From the NCBI GenBank assembly GCA_949126835.1, contig OX421495.1, positions 19,373,079 to 19,437,078 on the forward strand: 64,000 nucleotides of DNA, read 5' to 3'. This document shows positions 1-12,800 of this stretch, in pieces (positions within the stretch are counted from its first letter, which is position 1; every line of letters starts with the position of its first letter). Below the pieces are notes generated by a model. That model saw only the letters and a program-made list of their open reading frames with translations, was not told where the DNA came from and did not search any database. This stretch comes from Anisus vortex. Its lineage: Eukaryota; Mollusca; Gastropoda; Planorbidae. Made by a program: the position numbers and the translations under genes.

Positions 1-344
1 TGGAAAAATGTTCTAGATTTAGGACACACTGGCACACTGGTTGCAAATGTTGTGATCTAAATTTAATCCCCGGTGACAGTATCGATAGCGGCAGTATCGA
101 AAAGAATAGTGGAGCGAATCGAAACTACGGCGGACTCAGTTCTTGACTGCTGATCCACTGAGTGAAAAAATAAGGCCCAGAATCTATCTGTAGGCTTATG
201 TATAATTAATGCCTAGATCTATTTGTTTTCAGTATATTTAAATATCGATGAGTTCTTATTATAAATTGTAGGTGCTATAAAGTAAAACCAATTAAATAGG
301 CCTACATATTATAGTATTTAAAAAGGATTTATCTTATAGGCCTA

Positions 345-790
345 TATAGAGCTGCAAGGTTCATAACTCATAACTAGTGAATATTCCCAATTAACAAAAG
401 TAACACCAATAGTAAAATCACTAAACCTAGAAACACTTGAGGACAGAAGGGCAAAGAGTAAAGTAGTAATAATACATAAGGCATTAAACTCTAATTTAGA
501 AATACAACACAATAACAACCTGTTGCAAAGCTCAGATAAACATAAGACAAAAACACCTTCCTTGTCCCATATGCGAGAACAAATGCATATAAGTAGGCTA
601 CCTACTCTTTCTTCCCGAGTGGCATTCGGGCATGGAATGGGTTGCCTGAACAAACCAGGAAAACCAATAACCTAACATCATTTAAAACATTAATAAAAAT
701 GCAAGACTAGACTCGGACCACGGATGAGCGTAGGACGCAATAATCTTCTTTATGGAAGGAGCGTCTGTAATGTATAAGATGTATAAGATA
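345..790 (+). mobile_element. CR1/Jockey-type LINE fragment: RT C-terminus and 3' tail
   Basis: A frame-broken translation reads RAARSITSEYS-like residues, then a LINE reverse-transcriptase C-terminus. The segment ends in a conserved tail, gagcgtaggacgcaataatc, followed by cttctttat.gaaggagcgtctgtaatgtataagat. A second copy of the whole segment is at 55180-55665. The large minus-strand ORF across this region is a shadow. Confidence 0.75.
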
Positions 791-834
791 TAGGGCCTAT
801 TAAAGACGCTCCCTCTATAAAGAAGATTATTGCG
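736..834. repeat. Inverted pair of LINE 3' tails
   Basis: Arms 736-766 and 804-834 are reverse complements with two mismatches in 31 positions, around a 37-base loop. Each arm is the conserved 3' tail of the LINE family seen at 345-790, so two tails sit end to end. Confidence 0.85.
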
Positions 835-1269
835 CTATTATATATTATATAGGCCAATAGATCGATATTATAAGTAGGCTACATATGACATATCTAATTA
901 AATTTAGAATCTAGGCCCATATAATATCGGCCTATCATTAAATAAAGTATGTATAAATGTAGCCTAGTCTATCTATATAGAAATTATATGATTCACATGA
1001 AGCGTCTATTCAGGCCTATAGGCTACGCCTAATTATTATTATTTTCGTTATTTTTTGCACTGTTTTAATTCTTTGTTTTTTGTTGTTTTTGTTCATTTTA
1101 AATAATTTAATGTTATTTTTCACCACAGTCCCATATGTAGGCCTAGCCTATAGGCTATGCAGTTATCAGTGCAGTTCACACAAAACGTTCTTGCAGTGCG
1201 CTATTTAAATTTGAATCTGTATGGCACCTGAACTATATGTAACAGCTAGTTTGCATCACATTCGAGAGG

Positions 1270-1700
1270 GTATCAGATTCTAATGCCATGTACTTTGGAG
1301 TGAACATCACAGAAAACCTCCACTGGGGCACACATGTCCAATCTATTGCTGCCAAAGCAAATAGAGCCTACGCCTTCGTCCATATAGGAACCTCAAGGGA
1401 TGCTCCACTAGGAACCTCAAGGGATCCAGACCCATTGTTATAAAAGTTTAGCTCGTCCTATCCTGGATCGAGTACGCATCGATGGTGTGGATTCCCCATC
1501 AACAACACCTGATATCTAAGCTGGAGATGACCCAACGTCGAGGGGCACGTCGTATCTTACAGGACTACGGCCTTACAACAGGCGCTCTGCTTTGGTGGCC
1601 AAAATCCAACTGGAGCCTTTACAACACCGCAGAGCGATAAACATGGTCACCACTATTTACGTGGAAATGTCCACGTAATCAGGTCGAACCCAACTGGTGT
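1270..1700 (+). mobile_element. Degenerate non-LTR reverse transcriptase fragment (Jockey-like)
   Basis: Pieces in shifting frames read GVNITENLHWGTHVQSIAAK, ANRAYAFVH and then WIEYASMVWIPHQQHLISKL, EMTQRRGARRILQDYG. This is the usual C-terminal region of Jockey/CR1 reverse transcriptases. Frameshifts and stops make it a dead fragment, and it differs from the copy at 345-790. Confidence 0.75.
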
Positions 1701-2100
1701 ACCGCTCTACCCGAGGCGGGTTTATAGATTAATTGTTGTATGTGGTGTTTTTTTAAATAATTTTATGTGTAGTTAAATTGTGGACTCTTTGCTCGGTCCT
1801 AACGGGGTCTCCACAATTCTATGAAGAAGTATCCTGACGCAAAGGAGTTTCGTCCCCGAACTTTGCGACTGAAGCGGGATTATAAAAGCACCTAGTAGGC
1901 CTATGTAGGCTATAAATAGGTAGGCCTACTATTTTAAATGGAGAGATGCGCAATTTCGATGACCACCATTTTAATCACGGACATATTATATATTATCACA
2001 TAGATCACTGGTTTATCCCCATATGCTAAATGATATTAGCATCACTTAATTGTTAGTATCAATTATTTCAAAAAAAAAAGATTTATTACAATTATTAAAT

Positions 2101-2724
2101 ATCATCATCTCTGGCGCTACATAATATGTATCTATATTTATTATGTGCTACAGCCCATGGAGGGCACTGGCCTGCCTGATCACCTCCTTCCACTCGGACC
2201 TGTCCATTGCCTTCTTTTTCCAGGCCTGTACCCCCGAACTGTCTCAGATCCATCTCGACATCGTACAACCATCTCAGTCTGGATCTGACTTTAGGTCGTT
2301 TTCCTCTGGGGTTCTGAGCATATATCACTTTCGTTCCTCTACTGTTAGGCATTCGATCCAGGTGGCCTGTCCAGCGTAGTCTGCCCTTTTTTTTTATTTC
2401 GGCCACAATAGTAGGGTCTTCATATAGCTCGTAGACCTCTCTGTTGGTGCGCATCCTCCATCCATCTTTATCTTTGGTTGGTCCAAAAAATTTTCTGAGG
2501 ACTTTTCTTTCCCAGGTGTTTAGTATGTTTTCTGTACTTTTTGTGAGTGTCCAGGTCTCACTGTCATAAGTCACCACTGGCCTTATTATTGTTTTGTAGA
2601 TGTTTTTTTGTTTTGTTTTTCTGGAAATATTTTTTATTTTTGAGCATGTTGTAGCTACTGTAGTAGGTTTTATTGTCTGCTGCGTCTCCTTTTTGGTTTT
2701 ATAAGTAGAAAACTCAAACTGCAT
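2101..2724 (-). mobile_element. Non-LTR retrotransposon reverse transcriptase C-terminal fragment
   Basis: An open frame of 209 codons on the minus strand contains ETWTLTKSTENILNTWERKV, LRKFFGP, RTNREVYELYEDP, KKGRLRWTGHLDRMP and RGKRPKVRSRLRWL. This array is the standard C-terminal end of a common animal non-LTR polyprotein class. Only the tail of the polyprotein is present. It is better preserved than the other LINE remnants here, so probably a younger insertion. Confidence 0.85.
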
Positions 2725-2994
2725 TGTGAAAAAAAAACACTCAAACTGTGTTTATGAAACTCTTATATTAAAGTGCGTGTGTTTACAAGTGTGGTTGCGA
2801 TTAGATGATAAAATTACTTAGGCCTACATTGGCCTACAACATGAAACACAAATAGATCTAGGCCTAATTTAATTTTAATTGCGGAAACGGGTAAAACATA
2901 TAAACTTAATATAATATTTTAAAACGCCCATCCATATTATTTTAAGCATACATTGGCCTACACACACTGCCCACACACATATAGGCTATATAGG

Positions 2995-2998
<4 letters not shown>

Positions 2999-3065
<67 letters not shown>
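2999..3065. repeat. (TA)n microsatellite
   Basis: About 66 bp of uninterrupted TA, flanked by atagg/tgcctata words. Confidence 0.97.
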
Positions 3066-3068
<3 letters not shown>

Positions 3069-4628
3069 TATATATAGCCTATAGTCTAGGCTTATATATG
3101 TCATAACTAGGGCCTACATAAATGTAGTGTATGTAATAGGACCTGTATAGGCATAGCCTATATATTATAGGTATTTTATATTTATTTAGATGCGCCCTAT
3201 ATATATATATGAGAAATTAAATAATAATAAGCATGTAACATGTATAATTATAATAGGCGAACTTACTTGGTTTATTAATTATCCGGTGTGTAGTTTCAAC
3301 AATAATTAATTGTGCTCAATTTCCACAATCTTTTTCAGTAATGTAATAGAACAGTAGACCTAATAGAAGCACTGCCCACACACCGAGAACCCTAAATTAT
3401 ATATGTTAGGATATAGTTAGTTAGGGTATTATAATATATATTATAATATATAAGTTATGGGCCTACGGATGATCCTTCTAGCTATACAGAAGTTTATATC
3501 TTTCAATACGCAATTCTTGATTATAGTTTTAAAGAAGAGCCCAAATGAATCCGATTATTCATAAAATGTTACGCCAATGTTTGAATGATGTTTGTTTGTT
3601 TCAATGCTTAATAGTCTATTATAAGAGTTCAAAGTTTAAAACGACCTATATTATATCTAAGTGTAGGCCTAAGTCTGTTTCCAATCAAAACGTTAACCTA
3701 TAGGCCTACGTACCGTCCTACACGTAGACTACACACTTTTTTAAAAAATTATTCCAATCTAAGAATTATCGTCTTTTTAATTTGAAAGTAATCGGTTCAG
3801 TTTTTTTTATATAGGCTTACGACTAACGCATGAATTATTTTTAGTAGACACGTGCTCTAGGCTCATAAAATATAAACATTTTTATTATAGCCTATATTCT
3901 AAATAGATAAAGTGGTAGCTGTTGCACTGTTGGAGGTTGTATAAATGAATCAGATGATCCATTTTCCAAACTGCACTTATCTATGTATTATTGTCTTTTG
4001 TTCGCTGTTTTGTTCCGACCTACATTCAAAATCTAGGAAAACATCCGTTTTAAAAAAAATGTTGAAACTATGCCAAAGTGATCATAGTCCAACATCAACA
4101 CATACACATTTAGATCATTTGTGGATCGTGTGTTTTGAATGACTTGTCGGTCTGACAAGGGGAAACTACTCTGACGTCTGAGTTAACTGAGTTAACGCAA
4201 CTCTTTGATTCAAGGAGGGGTTTCATATTGAAACTTTCAATGAGCCGTTGAGCAGATTTAGTTTAACAGCCGTTAAGAAAAGGAGCAATGGTTACAAAGT
4301 TACAAGACATTAAGGACGCACCTTGAAGGAATTTAGGGTGTCACATGTAGATTAACTTGATTACCTTTTCGAAATGCGGTCAAATGACATTTTCAGCGTG
4401 GTTTATAAAACAAAGGGAACATCTTTTGAATAGGCCTACTATTTATAGGTTAGAAGGAAAGGGGATAAAAAAGAAGGGGCTGAACAAATAAAGGCATCGG
4501 ACGACCATTGGCCCGCCCTTTAATGCGGCTCAATGATTCTATCTGGCTCACCCGGGGTGAGGGGAGGGGGTGTTACACATAGCACTATCTAATTGACTGG
4601 ACCTCAGCCAGTGGTTTGAGGTCTGCTA
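3066..4628. other. AT-rich intergenic DNA, no gene recognised
   Basis: Contains many taggcct words and no recognisable coding exon. A 65-codon ORF at 3945 is not convincing. The right end (4615-4628) is the target-site duplication of the adjacent SINE. Confidence 0.6.
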
Positions 4629-4901
4629 AAAAAAGTATCCGAATTGATCCATAGGGCCGGTGAAGCAGCGTTCACCAGTTTCCGTGGCCACGGCATACTA
4701 GGTGATTGTGTGGCCATCACTATGAGCAGCCGCCTTTACTTTACCCCAACTAAGGTCAGGTAGCCTACCCTTCAGAGCTGGCTAGACTCAGGGACACCCT
4801 CCAGACCCGGATACAAATTTAATCATAGCCTGTACCAGGATTCGAGCCCAGGACCTTCGGTACGCCAGTCGAATGCGCTGCCGCACGACCACCGTGCCCC
4901 A
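4629..4901 (-). mobile_element. tRNA-derived SINE, with target-site duplication
   Basis: On the minus strand it begins with a tRNA-like head that includes a B box (gggctcgaatcc), followed by a body (ctctg..gggtagg... ggggtaaagtaaaggcggct) and ends in a ggatacttttttt tail. It is flanked by 14-bp direct repeats, tttgaggtctgcta at 4615-4628 and tttggggtctgcta at 4902-4915. Copies recur at 26902, 32440, 41142, 49546 and 56005. Confidence 0.88.
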
Positions 4902-4915
4902 TTTGGGGTCTGCTA

Positions 4916-6867
4916 GTCAAAGTATATCTACATTCTCCACCAAGGATGACAGCAAGTCTCTTGACAGCACGGCTCTACTCCAGAGAAATGCCCATCACCT
5001 ATATGGAAGACATTCAAAGATATTTTATTAAAAGAATGACAATTATAAAACTAAGGGTTTTCCGGAAACGTGCCAATGTTCACAGAAAATGCCGAGCCCT
5101 GCAGCTAAAAAATAAATAGTTTTTTTTTAAATTTATATTTGCTACCCTAGGGCTACGTTTATGAATAATCACAAACAATCCTAAGAATGTTCATTTGGTG
5201 CTTCTGTTCAATTGTAGGCTATATAAAAGGCTTCATAGACAATTATATTCAACTCATGTTTCATCCTTACTTTTATATGTGCAAGTGTCTCGAATAAATG
5301 GTCTTGAAATTGCGTCATCAAGTGACATACTTTGGAATAAACGGCAACTTCCTGGAAATTTTAAAGTGTACTTATGGCTTGTTCAAAACAGGGGCGGAGA
5401 CGTTTTTATTCGTACATTTATAGCGCCAATGGGTATATAACTGTATGCTATTGTAATGCTTTATACTCAAGTGTGGGGCGACTGTTACCTACCGACTGCA
5501 AGTTTATTATGGATCAATGATAACAAATAGAAATTAGCGTATATGTCTTAATATTAGAATGAAGTAGAAGTCGAAATATGACTATGACAGGGTTGACTGA
5601 AGTTGACTCCCCTTAACGGGTCATTATGTGTAACAAAGTCAATCCCTTCAACCTAGTTTGATAGTGGAGGAGGTTGAACCACATAAGAACAACCGAACTA
5701 TGAACTACGTCGCTAGTGCCGGTGTAAAATGATACATGACATGTATCAGTATCCGCTTTTTCTTGTAAATCCACAGAGTCATTTTATTTTTTGTATTTAT
5801 ATCTATATTTTTTTTTTACTTCTCTGTAGCTATTTAACCGTGTGTCTGCAATGTGTAGGTCTACGTCTGTGGAGTATCGTGATATAGAATACAGACGGTA
5901 TCGTTTTTGCTTTTCGTACTGGGATTTAAATAAAAAATGAATCGTTTCAATAGTCGTTCACATTTGACGTGAATTCCATGTGTACACAATTTTGTCTCAA
6001 ATTAAGGAGAAACCAGAATGCATGTGATATGAAAGTACGAGTTGTCTTTCCTTTCAGTTAGTCCTTGAACTCTGACGTTGGCATGCACTTGTCACTAGTC
6101 TTATAGTTCATTGTAAACCCAAAAATTCTTGTGAAAAAGGTGGTTGGTGATACTAGGCCTAATATAAACTATATAGAAAAAGTGACATGAACAGCATTAT
6201 TATCAAACAACAACACAACTCTCTCAATCACTCTATATGGCAATTTTTATTAATAGTTATAACAATACAAATATAAAATTAATTATGACCAGCCTTACTG
6301 TCAGAATAGACTAAGGCTAATCTTATTTTTATTAGTTTATACATTTTAACACAATTAAACTAGAAAGCGTACCGGATAGGCCTATAATCTAGTCTAGATC
6401 AAATATAATTGTCTGTAAAATATATGCTGACAATTGAGTGGTAATCGAATATCTTTTAATACAAGTTGTATACAGATTTACAATTTTTAAAAAAGGTCTA
6501 AATTACTAACTCTGTTTGAATCAGCTGCATAAAAATTAGAACTTACAAGTTATTGAAATACAATGAAGTATATTATGTATGCCCAAAGCAGATGTTATGA
6601 ACTAGCATGAGCGTCCACAAGAATATTTTCAAAAGGGCGTCTATGTAAACAGTTTAATATTTAAGGGCAGTGGGCATGCCTTAATTTGTTAGTATTATTA
6701 TGTAAAGGAGAGTATTCCAGTGTCTACACTAAATATTTTATTTTTGGTAGTGTTTTGTTAGTCATTAAAAGGCTGACATTTTTTAAAATTTACTTATTAC
6801 CTTTTGGTTTTAAACGCACTAGTAATTCAATATCCGGCACATTATTTATTGCAGTGATTTAACCTTG
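4916..6867. other. Intergenic DNA downstream of the CE4-like gene
   Basis: AT-rich with scattered taggcct words. No gene, RNA or clear repeat boundary was recognised. The 3' UTR of the CE4-like gene should lie at the right edge; a reverse-complement AATAAA occurs at 6845-6850. Confidence 0.5.
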
Positions 6868-9800
6868 TCAAAACATAAAACTATTCAATAAAAACAACAT
6901 GGTGATGGCTACAGAACAGAAATAGATCTTTCTATTGTTTGGTGATGACACTTGTACAAAAGAACCGTGTCCGTTGCTGGACACACTGCTAGACGCGAGC
7001 AGTCTGCGGTCATACACACCGTTCGTGCACGACCACGGCGGGAAGTTATTGGCAACGTCTGCTTGACTTGCCGGACTCTTCATCCAATCTACCAGCTGTG
7101 ACATAGACACTAAATACACCTGCAATGTTGACAAATACCTGGCTAGATAACTCTATTCAAAATTAATGTTGTGGCAAATTATAATTTATATAACATAGTT
7201 TTATAATATTTTTACACTATCTAAGTTCTATATTCAAAGAATAATTCAAAGAATGAACAATTTGAATTCAAAGAAGAAAAAATGAAAAGGATGGTGGGGG
7301 GAGGGGAGAGAAGTCATGAAAACTCGTTGCAGTTGTGTCTTCGGTATAAACAGATTCGTTACAGAAAAGCGGGGATTGATGCCGTCTCTACTTTTTTTTT
7401 AGCTGATTCAGCTGATAATTACCCACTATCGATTCTTTTTTTTTTCTTGGCATTGGCCTACAGTCTTTGTATACGTAGGCTACCTAAACATATTTTTAAA
7501 AACTCGTCGCTTACTATAGATAACCTATATAAGGAACCTCCTTAGGGGACGTCCATTAATTACGTCAACAATTTTTTGGCGATTTTTACCCCCCCCTCCC
7601 CCTTGTCAACAACTGTCAAACTTTCAGAGACCCCCCCCCCCCTATATAATTACGTCAACAATTCGTTACCCCCCCCCCCTATAACAAGTAAAAAAAAAAT
7701 TAAACGCTTGCTTTTATGTTTAAAATAGATTTGAAACGGAAAGGTCTAGATCTTTACTATAATTAATTGAAATACATTTTAAAACTTGTTTTAAAGATTT
7801 CATATTGACTAGATAGAACTCTCATAGACGTTTGCCACGAAAGGGGTGTAACATGCTTATTACCCCCATCGCCCCTCCCAATTTTTTTTTCCAATCCGAC
7901 GATTTTAACAATATTTCTTTCCTTTTTATTTACTATTGTTCTTCTCATATAGAAATATTGAATACTTTCTGATTGTACGTTTCACTAATGAGCTTTTGGT
8001 ACAATGTTAATTGTTAAATAGGTCAGGGGGAAATTGTGCACCAGTTGTAAATGAACCTGCTATTTTAACTAAATGCTCACTATTCCTTCTTGCATTATTG
8101 CCCCCTCCCTCCCCACACACACACATTATATGATTATACATACGGTAGTTGGCTTCCCTGCGCCTACCGCTTCTACCTTGCACTATTTGCCACCCACACC
8201 TTGCAATCCGGCTACGCCACTATAGGCCTACTAATACATTTTTATCTCATACATGTTTTTTTTTTCAGAAAATTAGAAATTAAAACTAAAAAATTACTAT
8301 ATTTAGCCTAATCACCAAATTTTAATGTTTCACCAATTATAACGAAGTCAGCAAAAATATACTAGTTTATATGTCAGAAGTAGGGATGTTAAAAGGAAAA
8401 GTAGGCTAAGTAGGCTATTTCGGACTTCATGGGCCTCGAATTATTTTTCTGAAGCAAATATTTTAAAACCATGTTGGATTCACACAATACTTCATTCAAT
8501 GCAATTCAAAAATAGTCTCAGAGAGGGCCTATTGTTGTTTTTAGTTCTATTGCCAATCCCAACTATCGCTTACATATATAACGAACGCCAGTCTCTGGCG
8601 CCTAATTTCACTTCTGTACCTATGACTATGAGCCCCAAAGCTGACTAAGTATGTAAACCGCCGATAAGTTCCCATTAAGAATACACCAGCGGGCGCACGC
8701 ATGGGGGAGAGCTCCCGCAGCGGGTCCGGACAGAGCTGAGCTCAACGCTAAACGTTACGCCATGGACACAAGACGGGCTCATTCGATTTTATTTTTTTGA
8801 GACCTTTTAACTTGGTTCCCCGAGTCTGACCAGTGAGCTAATGTATGGGACAAGCGGTCGCCGAGATACTTCCACTCCCATCTCTGTAAGTGACGGAGAG
8901 AGGCGTGGTATCCCGAGCTGCAAGTCTGGAGATTAATCGGCTTGTTCTGTTCTTCCATTTGAGGGGGGACTGTGAGGTACCCCACTGTCCGATTTCTGTC
9001 GTCTCCCGGTTGGGGGTTGATGCGACCTACGTAAAGGTACCGGTATACAAAACGTCCTGTAAAAACGGCTGCTGCTTTCAAAGGTGGCCTTGAGGGGATG
9101 ACATCCCCGCGTCAGACAAAATCCGCTCGGCCAACACACCGTCAGCCCACATTACAGGAATACGAGGCAAGCTATGGATGGCTCAAGCAAATGTACGTTC
9201 GTACAAGGGGAATCCGAACAGAGCAAGCCGACCCAACAAGCGACCGCCTTGTAGGACAAATCCTGCCTACTCATATATTTCCATGTCGGAGTGCATGGCC
9301 TGCTAACGCTGATCCAAACATGGTTTCAAGGGTTGGAACTTGGAAAAGACTCAACCATGGGCGTTGAATTAAAGCAGTCGACTCTCGGACGGTGTTCATA
9401 GTCCTTTCAGGACTCAATAACAGAACGGCGCATAATTTAGATGTAGATTTAGACCTGAGCGGCAAAAAACTGGGTTTCTGTTTCTGACCGTACTGTGCAG
9501 AATGTTGGTGTGTTTATGTTCTTTTATTATTCCAGTCACAATGGCTCGCTAGACTACAGCGAAGGTGAAGTTTTTACAATTGGTCGGTCACTTTGCCGTG
9601 CTAACAATTGCATTAGTTTCTACTTTCCACTCATACATAGAGCTACAAACTAACAGGATGAACACAAATAGGACATGTCAAATGTAGCGTCCGTAATTTT
9701 AATTAATATATTTGTATTAACGTAAAACCATGTTTATATTATATGTCTGCTATGTAAGTGGCACAGGACAAATGTAGCCTAGAATTTTGTAATAAATTTG

Positions 9801-12800
9801 TATCATTATTTTTTTTTTTAAAGTAACATTGTTGACGTCAACTTTTCTTGACCTCCCCCCCTCCCCCTTGTCAACAATTGTCAAACTTTTTCAGAGCCAC
9901 CCTCCCCCCTATTTTGTTGACGTAATTAATGGACGTCCCCTTATACCTAAGAAAAGTTACAATAGAAAAACTCCACATGGCCGTGGAGTGGCGTATTATG
10001 TAAGCGAACACAGACTCTAAAACTGGGGGCCCTGTATTTATGTTGTTGTTGTTTTTTTGCTTAAAGGCGAGTCCTAGTAAGATAAACATCAAATCTACAG
10101 GAGCTAAAAAAAAAAACGGAGCCTAAGAAGCTCTGCAATGTCCTAATTCCTTGACATTCAGTTTAAAATAACCATCTCGTACTTACGCATAGGCTAAAAA
10201 TCGTGAATATTAACGAGAGCGCTGTAAAAAAAAAAAAAGAGGCTTGTTTCTTTACCTCTGATTCCACAAAAGTCAACAGAAGTCTTCTCATGGCTATTCT
10301 CTGGAAATCTGCATTAAGCCAACTTGCTCTCAGGTTCAAAATAAATGGCGTTCGAGTTTGGTAAAATGGTAAATAATTGCGCCACATAAGCTTAAAAGAA
10401 CATAAAAATTTTTTTTTTTTACAAACCTTAGAAAAAAAAAAATAGATATCAGAATCTAATGATCTGTGTAATAAATTATAATGATTAAATGTATTTAATC
10501 TAATTTCATGTATTTCTGCTGATTTCATGTATTTAGGCTGATTTTATGTAGACCTATTTAGGCTGATTTCATGTATAAAGGCTGATTTAATGTATTTAGG
10601 TTAGTGGACGAATTGCACACAAGTTTACTGTTTGCTTTAAATTTAAAAAAAAACTAAAAAAAACCACAGATAGTTGGGAAAAGTATAGATCTATTGTTTG
10701 TTCTTGCTTGCGAGAAATGTGTGTTTCGGTGCTTATTTGTGTTTGAGTTAAAGAAGGGAAGAGAAAGAGAGAGAGAGAAATATAAAAATAAGAAGAGGAG
10801 AAAGAGAGAGAGAGAAAGAAAGATAAGGAGGGACAAAGAGAGAGAGAGAGTGAAAGAAGAAAGAATGGTATTTACTTGAAAAGCCTCTTCCTCTGTAGTT
10901 GGAGCTGCACAAGAATCGATATACTGACACTGGTGCGTTTTATTGACGTCGAAGAGGAGCTGAAGGGGAATCTGATGGTTTGAAATATTACTGTTAAACA
11001 TAGTGGGACATTAAAGCATTCGACAAGCAAGATATATATGATTTTTTAAAATGTGCGTTCTTTTTCAAAATTTGACATAATATTTGCAAAGCTACTAAGG
11101 ACTAGAATCCCACTTAAATATCAAGATTATTGCAAACGAAATTCTTATATTTTGCGTGTAAAATAGACATGTTAAATAACAATGTTATTCAACATCATCC
11201 CCATCATGCTGGCTGATATTTACTTATTTACGTCATCTAAAAACCTGAGCCACGCCAATCAATTGCAAATGCTCTATACTCTATACGATAATAAGGAAGT
11301 CTAAGTCACTTGAAATAAATTTAAGCGTACAGGTCAGTGTTTAGGAAAAAAAATTATATAGATAAGTGAAGAAATATTACAATGGCGGGCGCTGTGTGCA
11401 TCAAAATATTTTTTTTCCCGTGCCTAATCCATCTTTTTATAGCTCAATGGCCGTACCTCCCAGAAGGAAGGATGACTGGACAGTGGGCATCTGCCAATCT
11501 TGCATTCAAAAGGCCAGCGGTAATCCAGAGTGGCAGGCCAGCTCGGGGGCGAATCCAGTGAGCTGCTGCGATTCACAATAAGGCTGGAATCGTAGTCGAA
11601 CCCGAAGCTTTTGAGAACGTCAAACATGTCGTCACCACCGGCATACAAGTGCGGCATCCGGAACCCTCGAATGTACTCTGGTGAAATGAACATCATAAAT
11701 CATCTTAGAGTGGCGGCGTTTTGTCCTTAAATCTTTGCATTTTGGCTACAGGGTATCGAAAAATGGGAAGGGGCACGTGGCGACCCCTCTTAAACCCTTC
11801 CAAAACCTAATATAGAACCAATTTATTTAACCTATTTATTTATTTTTGGCAGAAGGGTATAGGCCAAGTAATTCAAGTCAATAAACAGTTTTATAATGAG
11901 ATAAAATATAAGTTTTTGCATAGTTTAGGATGAAATTGTGCACTTGTTCAGAATTCGCATGCAATTACTCCCTACGTAGGCTATATTCCTACTTTTAGCC
12001 TCTCCCCCCCCCCCCCCCAACCATCACCGGCTTGTAGTACTTTTTGCTGCCCATTACTTGGTAGGCAATTATATATTTTTAGTTTTTTAAATTGTATTAA
12101 ATTTCTTACTATAGTAACCAGAATGAGTAAACTAAGAAGGCTAATGCCCAGGAAAAGAAGCTAGTGACAAAATAGAACTACCGGCGCTAGATGACCAGCT
12201 TCTGGTCAGTACGGCCCCTTGGAACTCTGTAGTGTAAGGGCCTAGCCTATATAATTTTAGCATGTTAGCCTACATTGGGGCTTCTAGTGTAAGCATATCT
12301 GTAACGCACGATTCATCATAATCATGTGTGGTCACCTTTTTTTAAAAAAACATTTGAAACTATTCGTTATGTCAATCAATAAAAGTTAAGTGGCATCCCC
12401 CCCCCCCCCCCCCAATCACCACCTTTTGTTTTTCCAGATGTCATCTTTAACCGATGAAACGTTAGTTTGATAAACACTAACGTACTGTATTGAAGATTAG
12501 CATTTAGTTTTTAGATAACCATTTAGTTTTTAGATAACCATTTAGTTTTTAGATAACCATTTAGTTGTTTAGATAAAAATTTAGTTTTTAGATAACCATT
12601 TAGTTTTTAGATAAAAATTTAGTTTTTAGATAACCATTTAGTTTTTTAGATAACAATTTAGACATCTAAGGGCAAATACTCCGTAATGACATTTTCAGTG
12701 CTCTAAAAATGATTTCCTACCAGCTGGTATCTTTCCTTTCTTAACAAAGTTTTCTTTCTGACCACCAATTTCATCTTGTAGAGATTTCTTTGTTATTTTT

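Noticed and set aside
3921..4012. A frame reading CCTVGGCINESDDPFSKLH, reminiscent of a THAP zinc finger start
   Set aside because: The downstream Trp, Cys and His of the domain are absent and a stop follows soon; too short to call.
8779..9465. Several ORFs in the GC-richer core of the 7544-9940 element
   Set aside because: They overlap in different frames on both strands and share no transposase motif.
10654..11001. Long ORFs on both strands
   Set aside because: Produced by the (GA)n/(CT)n tract; only 10876-10971 is a true exon (CE4-like exon 6).
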